NCBI GenBank assembly: GCA_049487715.1
Contig: CP150578.1
Location: forward strand, 186,001 to 250,000
DNA length: 64,000 nucleotides
From: Pycnococcus provasolii
Lineage: Eukaryota > Chlorophyta > Pseudoscourfieldiophyceae > Pseudoscourfieldiales
Direction of reading: 5' to 3'
The notes under the pieces are model-generated. The model worked only from the letters and a program-made list of their open reading frames with translations. It was not told where the DNA came from and ran no database searches. This document shows, piece after piece, positions 47,286-56,694 of the stretch (positions are counted from its first letter, which is position 1; every line of letters starts with the position of its first letter). The translations under genes were made by a program, and so were the position numbers.

Positions 47286-48662
47286 CTACATCTTGCTCTG
47301 CGGCGACGCGGAAACGGTGTTGATCGCATCGACCATCGCATCCGCGAGGTAATCGGCACGCGACAGCGAAAGGCCGGCAAGTGACAGACGGCCATCTTTC
47401 GTGCAGTACACGTGCCACTTCTCCCACATGTGCTCCACCTGCTCCTTCGTCATGCCCGTGTAGCTGAACATGCCAATCTGCCTCGTGATGAAAGTCCAGT
47501 CCTTCTCGGGCATGCGCGACTCCAAAGCCTTCTGCAGCGCCGCACGCACGTTGATGATGCGCCCGCTCATCTCCTCCATTTCATTCTTCCACTCGCTGAA
47601 CAGAGCATCGTCGCCAACCACCTCCGTGACAATGCGTGCACCGTGCGTTGGTGGGTTGCTGTACGTCGCACGTGCGATTCGCTTCCACTGGCTGAGCACC
47701 TTCGGCACCTCATCGGCACTGCTCACGACGGCATTGAGCGCGCCAACGCGCTCGCCGTAAAGGCCAAGGTTCTTCGAGTAGCTCTGGCTGACGATGATCT
47801 CAAGTCCCATTTCGTCCGCAAAGTAGCGTGGAGCCCACGCATCTTCCTCGAGGCTTCCGGACGCGAAGCCTTGGTACGCGACGTCGAAGAAGGGGAAGAG
47901 GCCTTTGTCTTTGCACAGCTGCGCGATTTTCTTCCACTGTTCCTTCGTGGGGTCAACTCCCGTGGGGTTGTGCGCGCAGCCGTGCAGGATGACGACGCTT
48001 CCCGCCGGTGCGGCGCTTAGGTCTTCGACCATGCCGTCAAAGTCAAGTCCGATGGTTTTCGCGTCGAAGTAGCGGTACTTGGCGGTTTCCAGTCCAGCGT
48101 CGCCGAAGATGTTGAAGTGGTTACCCCATGTGGGGTTGCTGATGTACACCGTCGTTCCCGCACGAAACTTCGCCAGGAAGGCGGCGCCGATACGCAGCGA
48201 TCCGGTTCCTGACAAGCTCTGCAGCGTGACGACTCGCTTTTCCTTGAGCGCTTTCGAGTCATCTCCGAGAAGGAGGCGCGCGGTGACTTCACGGAACGGC
48301 GCGAACCCTTCGACGGCGAGATATTCCTTGTTATTGTTTTGGCTCATGATGCGTTCCTCCGCCTTCTTGACGACATCAAGCACGAGCGGCTCGAGGTTTT
48401 CTGTGCGGTACGCGCCGACTCCGAGGTTAAGTTTATCGGGCGAGGAGTCTTTCTTGAAAGCCTCCGTGACACCTAAGATGGGGTCTGGCGGCGCCTGTTC
48501 CACCTCCTGGAAGAACGAGGCTGCTGCCCGAACACAAGAGCTTGAAGGTCTCACAAGGGCGTCACGCGCCGACGGCCCAGAGCTTCGCCCTCTATGGGAT
48601 ACACCAACTCCTCCACGCACGGCGGACGAGTAACGCCGTGTGTTCATAGGCACGCGCGACAT
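47286..48662 (-). CDS. Aspartate aminotransferase, probably mitochondrial
   Basis: ATG at 48662 (458 aa). An Arg/Ser-rich presequence (MSRVPMNTRRYSSAVRGG) precedes FFQEVEQAPPDPILGVTEAF. The eukaryotic class-I aspartate aminotransferase core is complete: TLSGTGSLRIGAAFL, HGCAHNPTGVDPT, FFDVAYQGFASG and the PLP lysine in SQSYSKNLGLYGERVG. It interconverts aspartate and 2-oxoglutarate with oxaloacetate and glutamate, as in the malate-aspartate shuttle. It is divergently paired with a second isoform. Confidence 0.93.
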   Translation of the reverse strand: MSRVPMNTRRYSSAVRGGVGVSHRGRSSGPSARDALVRPSSSCVRAAASFFQEVEQAPPDPILGVTEAFKKDSSPDKLNLGVGAYRTENLEPLVLDVVKKAEERIMSQNNNKEYLAVEGFAPFREVTARLLLGDDSKALKEKRVVTLQSLSGTGSLRIGAAFLAKFRAGTTVYISNPTWGNHFNIFGDAGLETAKYRYFDAKTIGLDFDGMVEDLSAAPAGSVVILHGCAHNPTGVDPTKEQWKKIAQLCKDKGLFPFFDVAYQGFASGSLEEDAWAPRYFADEMGLEIIVSQSYSKNLGLYGERVGALNAVVSSADEVPKVLSQWKRIARATYSNPPTHGARIVTEVVGDDALFSEWKNEMEEMSGRIINVRAALQKALESRMPEKDWTFITRQIGMFSYTGMTKEQVEHMWEKWHVYCTKDGRLSLAGLSLSRADYLADAMVDAINTVSASPQSKM

Positions 48663-49250
48663 GTTACCAGGATGATGCGAGAGGGAAAGAAGGGAGAGGG
48701 ATAGACTAGGATGAGGCAAGTGGTAGCTGTCAAGGGTGTGGATAACAGAGAAGGGACCCGTTTTTCCTGCAGGGGCCTTCTTTCTGGAAGCCCAGGGTGG
48801 TTGGGTTAGGGTGTAGGGTTAGGGTTAGGGCGAGGGTTGCAGTTAGGGAGGGGACCCGTTTTTCCCCAGGGGGGGGCCTTCTGGAAGCCCCTGGGGGTGG
48901 TTGGGTTAGGGTTGTTGGATTAGGGTTGTCTGGTTAGGGTTGTCTAGTTAGGGTTGTTGGGTTAGGGTTAGGACGAGGGTTGTCTGGTTAGGGTTGTCTA
49001 GTTAGGGTTCCGGTTCCGGTTCCGGGCTACAAGATTGGGTTGGGATCTTCTTTTCGGCTTTGCTTTTCCGGCCCCACGTTGCCTGCTTGCTTGAGGGGCG
49101 CCCCCCCCCCCCCCCCCGGGGAGGGAACGTGGTCCCGGTCGGCGGCGCGGTATTCTTACCTTAAGTAGTTTTCGTTCTACCTTAGTTCGATTAGAAACGC
49201 ACCCGGTTTTAGGGTGGGTTAGGCTTCTGCGGTGCATCACCGGTTTTCCT
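48663..49250. other. Divergent promoter with long TTAGGG-like tract
   Basis: Between the two aminotransferase genes. It contains a partial duplication led by GGGACCCGTTTTTCC (48753 and 48851), TTAGGG-type repeats to about 49010, and a C run at 49101-49117. Strongly G-rich on the plus strand. Confidence 0.6.
48803..49010. repeat. Degenerate telomere-type array (TTAGGG / GGTTAGGGTTGTC)
   Basis: More than ten TTAGGG units. Some are tandem and many are spaced as a GGTTAGGGTTGTCT higher-order unit, with a non-telomeric 60-bp block in between. Confidence 0.85.
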
Positions 49251-49422
49251 ATGCTGCCTGTGCTTGCATCATTTGCCGCTAAGAGTGCTCGTGGTGGTAC
49301 TTTTGTCAGGGTTAGTTCATCTTCATCGTCTTCTTCTTGGCTTCTTCTCTTTTCCATTTCTGAGATCGGCGGCGTCATCAGCATCAGCAGCATCATCAGC
49401 ATCAGCAGCAGCCGGTGCAGCT

Positions 49423-50637
49423 ATGCCAGCTACGTGTAAGGACTTCTGGGCGGACGTTCCAGAAGCACCGAAAGATCCCATCCTAGGAATCACGGAGAAG
49501 TTTCTCGCTGATTCGAACCCGCAAAAACTCAACTTTGGCGTCGGGGCGTACCGCGACGACGATGGAAAACCCGTCGTGCTCGACTGCGTCAGGGAAGCGG
49601 AACGGCGCATCGCAGGAAAGAACTTCATGGAGTATCTGCCCATCGGAGGACTCAAGGCGTTCTGCGACGAGTCCGTCAAACTCGCGTACGGAGAAGACGC
49701 CAAGTGCATCAAGGAAAACCGAGTCGCCGCCGTGCAGACTCTCAGCGGTACCGGATCGTGCCGCCTGATGGCGGACTTCATGCACCGCTTCGCGCCGAAC
49801 GCGAAGTGCTTCATGCCCACGCCCACGTGGAGCAACCACCACAACATCTTCCGCGACGGTGGCGTCGAGATTCAAGGCCTGCGCTACTACAAGGAAGACA
49901 CGTGCTCGCTCGACTACGACGCACTCCTCGAGGACATCAACAACGCGCCCGCGGGAAGCTTCTTCCTCCTGCACGCGTGCGCGCACAACCCCACGGGTGT
50001 CGACCCCACGCCCGAGCAGTGGAAGGGAATCAGCGAGGCCATGCTCGCCAAGTCGCACTTCGCCTTCTTTGACATGGCGTACCAAGGATTCGCATCAGGA
50101 GACTGCGAGCGTGATGGCGCCGCCATCAAAATCTTCCTCGACGACGGACACAACGTCGCGTGCAGCCAGAGCTACGCGAAGAACATGGGGCTGTACGGAC
50201 AGCGCATCGGGTGCTTCTCCATCGTGTGCGCCGACGAGGCGCAGAAGGTGGCGGTCGAAAGCCAAATGAAGGCGATCGCGCGGCCGATGTACAGCAATCC
50301 GCCGCTGCACGGCGCGGCGCTCGTAAACACCGTGCTGTCCGACCCGCAGCTCAAGGCGCAGTGGTTCAAGGAGGTGAAGGGCATGGCGGATCGCATCATC
50401 GACATGCGCGGGAAGCTGCGCGAGCACCTTGAGAAGGAGGCGCCGCAGCGAACGTGGAACCACGTCACGGACCAGATTGGCATGTTCTGCTTCAGTGGCA
50501 TGACGCCTGAGCAGGTTGACAAGCTTGCCGAGGAGCATTCGATGTACATGACGCGCAACGGACGTATCAGCATGGCAGGAGTCACGAGCGGAAACGTTGA
50601 GCGACTTGCCAAGGCGATGGCAACGGTGATTGCCTAA
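49423..50637 (+). CDS. Aspartate aminotransferase, second isoform
   Basis: From the ATG at 49423, 404 residues, close to the length of cytosolic enzymes. TLSGTGSCRLMADFM, HACAHNPTGVDPTPEQWKG, FFDMAYQGFASG and SQSYAKNMGLYGQRIG (PLP lysine) are intact. The frame stays open to 49264 without an ATG. An ATG at 49251 in another frame gives a Ser-rich, transit-like peptide, so an organelle form with a short 5' intron is possible but no splice pair fits the phase. It converges on the lumenal-protein gene, 80 bp away. Confidence 0.92.
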   Translation: MPATCKDFWADVPEAPKDPILGITEKFLADSNPQKLNFGVGAYRDDDGKPVVLDCVREAERRIAGKNFMEYLPIGGLKAFCDESVKLAYGEDAKCIKENRVAAVQTLSGTGSCRLMADFMHRFAPNAKCFMPTPTWSNHHNIFRDGGVEIQGLRYYKEDTCSLDYDALLEDINNAPAGSFFLLHACAHNPTGVDPTPEQWKGISEAMLAKSHFAFFDMAYQGFASGDCERDGAAIKIFLDDGHNVACSQSYAKNMGLYGQRIGCFSIVCADEAQKVAVESQMKAIARPMYSNPPLHGAALVNTVLSDPQLKAQWFKEVKGMADRIIDMRGKLREHLEKEAPQRTWNHVTDQIGMFCFSGMTPEQVDKLAEEHSMYMTRNGRISMAGVTSGNVERLAKAMATVIA

Positions 50638-50717
50638 GAAGGGTGAAGCAAATATCAAAAAGACAAGAAAAAAAGCAAGTGTAACAAGGAAAGATTCCAA
50701 AAAAACAAAAACTGAAT

Positions 50718-51821
50718 TCAACTTGCCGTTGACTTTACCACCTTCACCCTCGACAATGGTCGATTAAATGCCGACTGTGCCACAAGCGCGCGCGCGTCTC
50801 CAATAGACTTCGCGGTCTGGAAGAATCCGGACTCCTCGTTGTTTTCAAAACGAGGCAGATTGCCCAATGCGAGGAGGAGAGCCTGCGACTCTTTGTTGGT
50901 GACACGACCAATGCGAACGACATCGCGCTTCAGCTCGTCTGGAAGCGCACTTGCATTCAGTACGAAAAGCAGGCCCGTTCCATTCGGTGGTGTTGGCTGA
51001 CCCTTCGCGCGATTGCGCTCCGTCGCGAGCTTGCCGTTGCGAGCGACGAGGCGCTCCTCGTAATCGCCCTCTTCGCCCAAAGCTGTGGGCGCAATCAACA
51101 GGACGTCGAAATCTGAGAACGTGTCTGCTTTGTCCACCTCAGCATTCACGTCGAGTCCACTCAGTCCTCCAGCCACCGCCGCGGCAGCTGCGGCACCCGC
51201 AGCTCCCCCAAGTGTTCCAAGTCGCCTCTGTCCTATACGTACGAACGCCGGGTCTACGTTGTCTACGATGGCGCCTCGATATCCGCCTCCTCCGTCAGGT
51301 ATGCCCGCTCCAAGCGCAAGCACGCGACTCGCGGCGAGCGGTGCGCGTGTTCCATCTCCGCTGACTTCGAACGTGATATCTCCCTTCGGTTCTTCGTCCA
51401 CCGCGATACTGAATGCGACCGTTCCTTTCGCACGTGCCGATGCTGATGAGGACGAGACAGAGCCTGTCTCGTCTTGCTGCGGCACCTGTTCGCTATCTAA
51501 ACCAGTTTGCTGCTCCACCTCCTCGTCTGCGCGCGCGTGCGGCGTGCGAGCGCCGCCGCCTGCAACCGTCGCGGCGCTGATAGCGATCGCGAGCACGTCT
51601 CGTCTCGAACTCATGCAAGTCGACATCGAGCTTATGGGATCATTATCAACATGAACATCAAGCTCAACATCATCATCATGCAACCCCCGCCGACTTCTTG
51701 TACATCCTGCCAGAGCACACTGCAAGCTGTTAATCTTAAGAGGGATAATACCGCGGGGTGCAAGCCTAAGCCTAAGGGAAGATGATCGCGATGACACGTA
51801 GGGTGACTTGCATGCGCACAT
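50718..51821 (-). CDS. Thylakoid-lumen protein, possibly cyclophilin-like
   Basis: ATG at 51821 (367 aa); another at 51854 is possible. The N-terminus is basic and Ser-rich (transit). Then MSSRRDVLAIAISAATVAGG and HARADE form a twin-arginine lumenal signal with an Ala-X-Ala site. The mature part (GTVAFSIAVDEEPKGDITFE, SRVLALGAGI, GYRGAIVDNV) has the outline of a divergent peptidyl-prolyl isomerase, but the catalytic Arg/Phe residues are not evident and a Gly/Ala-rich insert breaks it. Lumenal targeting is well supported; isomerase identity is a guess. Confidence 0.65.
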   Translation of the reverse strand: MCACKSPYVSSRSSSLRLRLAPRGIIPLKINSLQCALAGCTRSRRGLHDDDVELDVHVDNDPISSMSTCMSSRRDVLAIAISAATVAGGGARTPHARADEEVEQQTGLDSEQVPQQDETGSVSSSSASARAKGTVAFSIAVDEEPKGDITFEVSGDGTRAPLAASRVLALGAGIPDGGGGYRGAIVDNVDPAFVRIGQRRLGTLGGAAGAAAAAAVAGGLSGLDVNAEVDKADTFSDFDVLLIAPTALGEEGDYEERLVARNGKLATERNRAKGQPTPPNGTGLLFVLNASALPDELKRDVVRIGRVTNKESQALLLALGNLPRFENNEESGFFQTAKSIGDARALVAQSAFNRPLSRVKVVKSTAS

Positions 51822-52126
51822 GCGTGTCGGTTTACCCTTATTCATAAGGGACATGAACGACTTTCTAAAAGGAAAAGAGATAGCGAAAGATTTGGTTATT
51901 AATTCTTTTTGGGGTTTCAAAAAGAGATCTCAGAGCTGGGAACCCTTGGCGTTTGGGGGTTGGCGTTTGGGGGTTTCGTTCTTCTTCTTCATCTTCTTGT
52001 TTTTGGCATTCGCACATGGCGACGACACCTTTGACAACCATGGCGACAACAACAGCCATGGCGACAACAACAACAACAACTGGACTGGTGAACTGCCCTC
52101 ATAGCTCTTGGTGTTGAGAAAGTGTT
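51822..52126. other. Divergent intergenic region
   Basis: Between the lumenal-protein and J-domain gene starts. It has a duplicated GGCGTTTGGGGGTT (51949 and 51963) and a CTT tract at about 51979-51992. No gene is seen. Confidence 0.5.
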
Positions 52127-55100
52127 ATGAATATGAATGCTCCTGCTCCTGGTGCTCCTCCTGCTCCTGCTGGTCACGATGTTAAGGTCTCCGCCTCTCT
52201 CAGAGGCCCTACCTTTAAGGTTTCGGCGGTTTCCTGGCACATCCCTTGTGGTTCCGGTGATCGTGATGTTGATTTTCGTCCACACGCCATGAGTTCTCGG
52301 CGTTCATGCAATCGCATATTTCGTACCCGTCACTTGAAAGTGCGGATTCCTCGTGCTTTGCGCGCGATTTCGATTCTGCACTTCCTTTTCGCCTACCTAG
52401 CCATCATCTCGTACTATGTGGGTGCACCTGGGCCTGGGTGTGTGTTCGCACGCGGTGCTAGTGTCCCAAGATCAACTCCGCAAGTGCAAGCACATTCGCC
52501 AGCACTGGAGTGCTGCGAATCCATCATACGCGTCTTCAGGAGCAACCACGACATCGCTGGCGCACTCAAGAAAATGCGCGCGAAGTTTGAGAACCAAACT
52601 GCAAGCTCGAACTGCTTGGCTTGCAAACGCATATGGGCACGCCTCGAAACCACGGAGTGTCGGTTCATCAAAGGAAAGCACGGCGTCGGCGTGGTTTCGC
52701 CAACGCAAGTCAAACGCATACTTGACGCCTTGAAGCGTGCACGACAACTCAAGGTACTCGGTGCCACGGACGTGCTTGGTGTCGTTAAGACGCAGCTTAT
52801 GCCCACATCCTCCTCCTCCTCAACCACCACTACCACCTCATCTCTCGCAAGAGTCGCCGACGAGCTTGTTCAGGCGTCAAAAATATGCTGGAGATCAGCA
52901 GAAGCACATGCTCTGCTTGCGCGCGTGCACGCACACCAGTACGTCGACGCACTGCAAACGAAAGGAGCCTCGGTGGCAACAGCCGCCGCAGGACGTCTCT
53001 TCGTGCATGCGCGCAGGGCTGTCGTCCTGCGCCCCCAAGCGGGAGAACTGCTCGCACTCATGGCGGCAGCCACCGCCGTTTCACCGGGACAGCCGTGGGT
53101 ATCCGCCTGTCCGGCGGCGCGATTCTTCCTGAGACAGTGCGTAAAATTCGATCCGGAGCATGCCGACTGCGTACGCCTCTCGCGCGTGCTGTCCGCCGTG
53201 TGCGCAGATGTCGACAGACTACTCGTGGCGGCACAGGCTGGCGATCGAGCGTCCGCATACGCAGCGACCGTTCGTATGGCGTGGGCACTGCAAGCTAGCC
53301 GAGCACGGCAGATTGCGCACTTTGCAGCCGCGGAGGAAAACGCGATGCGTATGCTGTGCGCACACGCTGTCGCTGGTGCACTTTCCCCCAGCGATGCAGC
53401 GTGGATGGCGAACACGACACACACCGACGGTGCAGGCGCATGCGCAGCCGCATCGACACACACACCAAGCGCAAGTACCGCGCTGGCGGATGCTCTCTTG
53501 CAGGCGGCGCGAGCAGCTCTGGCGGCGCATGCGGCGCACGCCGCAGCAAGTCGAGCAGGTAGCCAAGGCGATGCCTCCGCACTGATCGAGCGCGCGAGGG
53601 CGATGCTGTGGCGTGATATCGCAGAACAGCACGCATCGCAAATCGAATCGCTGTGGCGACTCGCGTCTGGAGCCGAGACGTCCGAGCAGTGGGACCCACA
53701 ACCCATGGATGCTGCACAAATTGCCGAGGCGTTGCCTCGACTCATGTTCGCGCGCTTTTCCAACGCCATTGTGCACGACGAATCAGCATTGTGGGTCGCA
53801 GGACCCGTGGATCTGCCACTGCTTGAGGCTTACGTGGCACATGTCGACGAGGATGGTGAAGTGACGGAGGCGGCAAGCGCTCTCACGGGACTCCTAGTTC
53901 ACACGTACCAGCACATTCGAGAGACGGACATGTCATTGTCGTCTTCCCTACCGAACGACTGGTCGCTTGTCGGGACAGACCTGAAAGCGGCGCGCGATGC
54001 CATGCCTGCTGATTCGAAGGATGTCGACGCGCGGACTTCCGCCCTGCGAAACTTTCTCAAACGCGCATTCCGCCGCCGTGCTTTGGAGCTTCACCCTGAC
54101 AAGGCGCGCCTTTTACTCGAACGAATGTCCAGCGAAACGAATCGCAACGACGTGGGAGAAAATGGTATCCTATCGGCAAGCCTTGGCGCAGTCGTTGTGC
54201 AAGCCGGGCATGGCGCAGGGGTTGACGAAGATGCGGTCGATCAAGCGTATGACATTGCGAGAAAGGCTTACGAGCGTCTCATGAACGAAGGCATGGAGTT
54301 GATCGGCGATGAAGAAGAGGATGATGGAAATGGCGCATCTCAGAAGCGCGATAGAAACATTAAGCTTGGTGGCGGCGACAAGCCATCGGACAAAGATAAT
54401 GTGGATGAAAAGGATATTGCGAACGAGGAGCAGAATGATGAAGAGCCGAAGAAGAAGGAGTGGGCATTTTCGTACGACAAACGTGATGTGGACGAAGATG
54501 GTTACGCTGACGGCGAATGGGTTGACCCACAGACAGGAGAGCGCCACGAGGGGCGCGAGAAAACTGTTGCGGATCCTGACGACAATGACGAATATCTGGA
54601 TGAAGACAAGCATGCGGCGGCAGAAAAGGCACGTAAGCGCGCTGCTGCACGCCATCGAGTGCGCGGTCTTCCACCACATTGCATGGTTGAGCACGATGTT
54701 GAAGGGGAAGTGCCAAAGGCTGGCAGCTTAGTGCGGCGTCACACGCAAGCACGGCCAATCTGCATAGATGGAAGTGTTTTTGTTGGTTTTAAGGCTGCGC
54801 AGCAACCTGTGGCGTCGGCGTCATCACCATCGGTGCTCGCTCCAGACAAGCAACAGCCGCCGCCTGTGGTGGTGGGGAGACGACCGCCGCCTGTGGTGGT
54901 GGGAGGTGGGCCATCGCGCTCGGCAGCGCAGTCTTCAACAAAGTCGCCGCCGTCGGACAAACCCAAGGGATTTCGCATGCCGCTTCTTCCGGGCGCATCG
55001 AACGTCACAGCGACCAACGGTACCAACTTAGACGTTCAACTGGAACTTGCGGCCAATCCACTTGGTCTAGCTTGGATGACTCTGACCTTGCGTACGCCAC

Positions 55101-56473
55101 TCTCAGTACACCTTCCTGTTCCTTTCGAGAGTGCAGTAATGACGGAGAAGTCGGGAGACACGGCAGAAAGCGCTGTGGTGCGCCGACTGCTGGACGAATC
55201 AAACGGGCAAGAAAGCTCAACGGACACAGCATGCGCGGCTCGAGCGATTGCCAACTTGGAGATGGCGGTGATGCAGTTCCTTGGCGAAGCTCAATCAGCT
55301 CCAACGAAGTTGTCTGAACCTAGCGCCACGCTTGCACGCCTGATGACAGCAGCTGGGATCGGTCTGTCTGAGTGGCCAAAATTACTGCGACATGCGTTTG
55401 TCATGCACGCTCCTGCGTCCTGGCGTGCGACGCACAGCGCATTGCTTTCCACCTCATCGCAATCCGTTCGAGGAATAGACCACGTCGAAGCTGTGAGAGC
55501 TTATCGTTTGCTGGTTGGCGCTGCGGCTGCTGCGCACGGGGCAAAGGATAGGCGTGTGGAGCTCCTTGAGAATTTTGCGGGAGATGCAGCGGAGCGGCTA
55601 TGGAGTGCCGGAGAGGCATTTGCATCGTGCATTGCCGCACATGTGGTGACTGATATCGTCACTTCTCGTGAAGGGCAGAACAAGATCAGTGCTACAAGAC
55701 CGATAGAAGGAAGCGATGAAACCGATATGCTACTGGCACGTGCAAGTTGGACTGGGTATATTTCGCCTGATACCGTCGCATCTGCCATCCGAAGATCGGC
55801 AGCATCATCACAGATGGACGACGCGGAATTGTTGCCGATACCGCCAAACGCTGCTTTGACGTTTGAATCAAAGACACTTTTACCGGATCGTGTTACGGTC
55901 GATTCCGAGTTGGCGAGCAAATCGCGAGGCGTGCAAGTGATTGTGCGACTTGATGCCGTGTCGGATGCAGGCATAATGCTCGCTGACGACGCATCCAACA
56001 CATCATCTCTCGAGTTAGTTTCACACAATCTCGAATTCACACCATCGGCATTGGATGAGGACACATCTGACGAAAGTGTGCGCGCACGATCCCGCAGCAC
56101 GTGGCGCACGTGGCGTATGGATCTGCCGCGCTCTTGGTTGCATCGCCGTGTTCGCGATTTTGTTGTTCATGTTGACGTGTTCGTGCAAAGCGCGAAGGTG
56201 TCGGACACATCGAGCAATGCGTCCGCGCATCGTCATTCCGCGGATGTTGCGTCTGCGCTTGCTCTTGTTCGTGCCTCCTGGCACGATCCCATGCGAACGC
56301 ACGACGACGCAAACGACAACGATGGAAGCCCGGCTGGCCGCGGCATGGTGGGGCTTGGACCTATAGCTGCATTTCGCAATCTTCGCGTGGTCAATTCTGC
56401 GGGGCGAACTTTGCAGGTTCTCGTTCCAAATTCCGTTCAGTTGTCAGGCAGCGGCGGCGACGTTGGCGTGTAG
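52127..56473 (+). CDS. Large J-domain (DNAJC3-like) protein with signal anchor and TPR region
   Basis: 1448 residues, no intron. A hydrophobic segment at about 82-104 (ILHFLFAYLAIISYYVG) acts as signal or anchor. Residues 130-500 are helical; CVKFDPEHADCVRLSRVLS resembles the TPR units of DNAJC3/p58IPK. A divergent J domain follows at about 640-725, with FLKRAFRRRALELHPDKA (HPD at 656-658) and a final helix (AYDIARKAYERLMNEG), split by an acidic insert. After it come a long acidic/charged linker, Pro/Gly repeats, and a C-terminal region of about 450 residues that I do not recognise. Hsp70 recruitment, probably in the ER, is inferred. A TG/CG microsatellite begins right after the stop. Confidence 0.75.
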   Translation: MNMNAPAPGAPPAPAGHDVKVSASLRGPTFKVSAVSWHIPCGSGDRDVDFRPHAMSSRRSCNRIFRTRHLKVRIPRALRAISILHFLFAYLAIISYYVGAPGPGCVFARGASVPRSTPQVQAHSPALECCESIIRVFRSNHDIAGALKKMRAKFENQTASSNCLACKRIWARLETTECRFIKGKHGVGVVSPTQVKRILDALKRARQLKVLGATDVLGVVKTQLMPTSSSSSTTTTTSSLARVADELVQASKICWRSAEAHALLARVHAHQYVDALQTKGASVATAAAGRLFVHARRAVVLRPQAGELLALMAAATAVSPGQPWVSACPAARFFLRQCVKFDPEHADCVRLSRVLSAVCADVDRLLVAAQAGDRASAYAATVRMAWALQASRARQIAHFAAAEENAMRMLCAHAVAGALSPSDAAWMANTTHTDGAGACAAASTHTPSASTALADALLQAARAALAAHAAHAAASRAGSQGDASALIERARAMLWRDIAEQHASQIESLWRLASGAETSEQWDPQPMDAAQIAEALPRLMFARFSNAIVHDESALWVAGPVDLPLLEAYVAHVDEDGEVTEAASALTGLLVHTYQHIRETDMSLSSSLPNDWSLVGTDLKAARDAMPADSKDVDARTSALRNFLKRAFRRRALELHPDKARLLLERMSSETNRNDVGENGILSASLGAVVVQAGHGAGVDEDAVDQAYDIARKAYERLMNEGMELIGDEEEDDGNGASQKRDRNIKLGGGDKPSDKDNVDEKDIANEEQNDEEPKKKEWAFSYDKRDVDEDGYADGEWVDPQTGERHEGREKTVADPDDNDEYLDEDKHAAAEKARKRAAARHRVRGLPPHCMVEHDVEGEVPKAGSLVRRHTQARPICIDGSVFVGFKAAQQPVASASSPSVLAPDKQQPPPVVVGRRPPPVVVGGGPSRSAAQSSTKSPPSDKPKGFRMPLLPGASNVTATNGTNLDVQLELAANPLGLAWMTLTLRTPLSVHLPVPFESAVMTEKSGDTAESAVVRRLLDESNGQESSTDTACAARAIANLEMAVMQFLGEAQSAPTKLSEPSATLARLMTAAGIGLSEWPKLLRHAFVMHAPASWRATHSALLSTSSQSVRGIDHVEAVRAYRLLVGAAAAAHGAKDRRVELLENFAGDAAERLWSAGEAFASCIAAHVVTDIVTSREGQNKISATRPIEGSDETDMLLARASWTGYISPDTVASAIRRSAASSQMDDAELLPIPPNAALTFESKTLLPDRVTVDSELASKSRGVQVIVRLDAVSDAGIMLADDASNTSSLELVSHNLEFTPSALDEDTSDESVRARSRSTWRTWRMDLPRSWLHRRVRDFVVHVDVFVQSAKVSDTSSNASAHRHSADVASALALVRASWHDPMRTHDDANDNDGSPAGRGMVGLGPIAAFRNLRVVNSAGRTLQVLVPNSVQLSGSGGDVGV

Positions 56474-56479
56474 GATGTG

Positions 56480-56480
<1 letters not shown>

Positions 56481-56528
<48 letters not shown>

Positions 56529-56534
56529 CGCGCG
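56481..56534. repeat. TG/CG dinucleotide microsatellite
   Basis: A TG run of about 40 bp turns into a CG run, starting within ten bases of the J-domain gene's stop codon. Alternating purine-pyrimidine sequence of this kind can adopt Z-DNA. Confidence 0.9.
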
Positions 56535-56570
56535 TGCGTTTGTGTATCACGTACCGTTGTTACATAGTAC

Positions 56571-56575
56571 TGTAA
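56571..56575 (+). terminator. Poly(A) signal candidate TGTAA
   Basis: TGTAA about 100 bp after the J-domain gene stop. Confidence 0.4.
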
Positions 56576-56694
56576 ATTTTGTGATCATATGAAAAAAAGC
56601 CACGGCAGTCATTTACACGCGACTACGGACACACATCCACCCGCGCTCACCTCGCCGAAGAGGGGCTGCTATTTTATGTGTGTATATCGCACGC

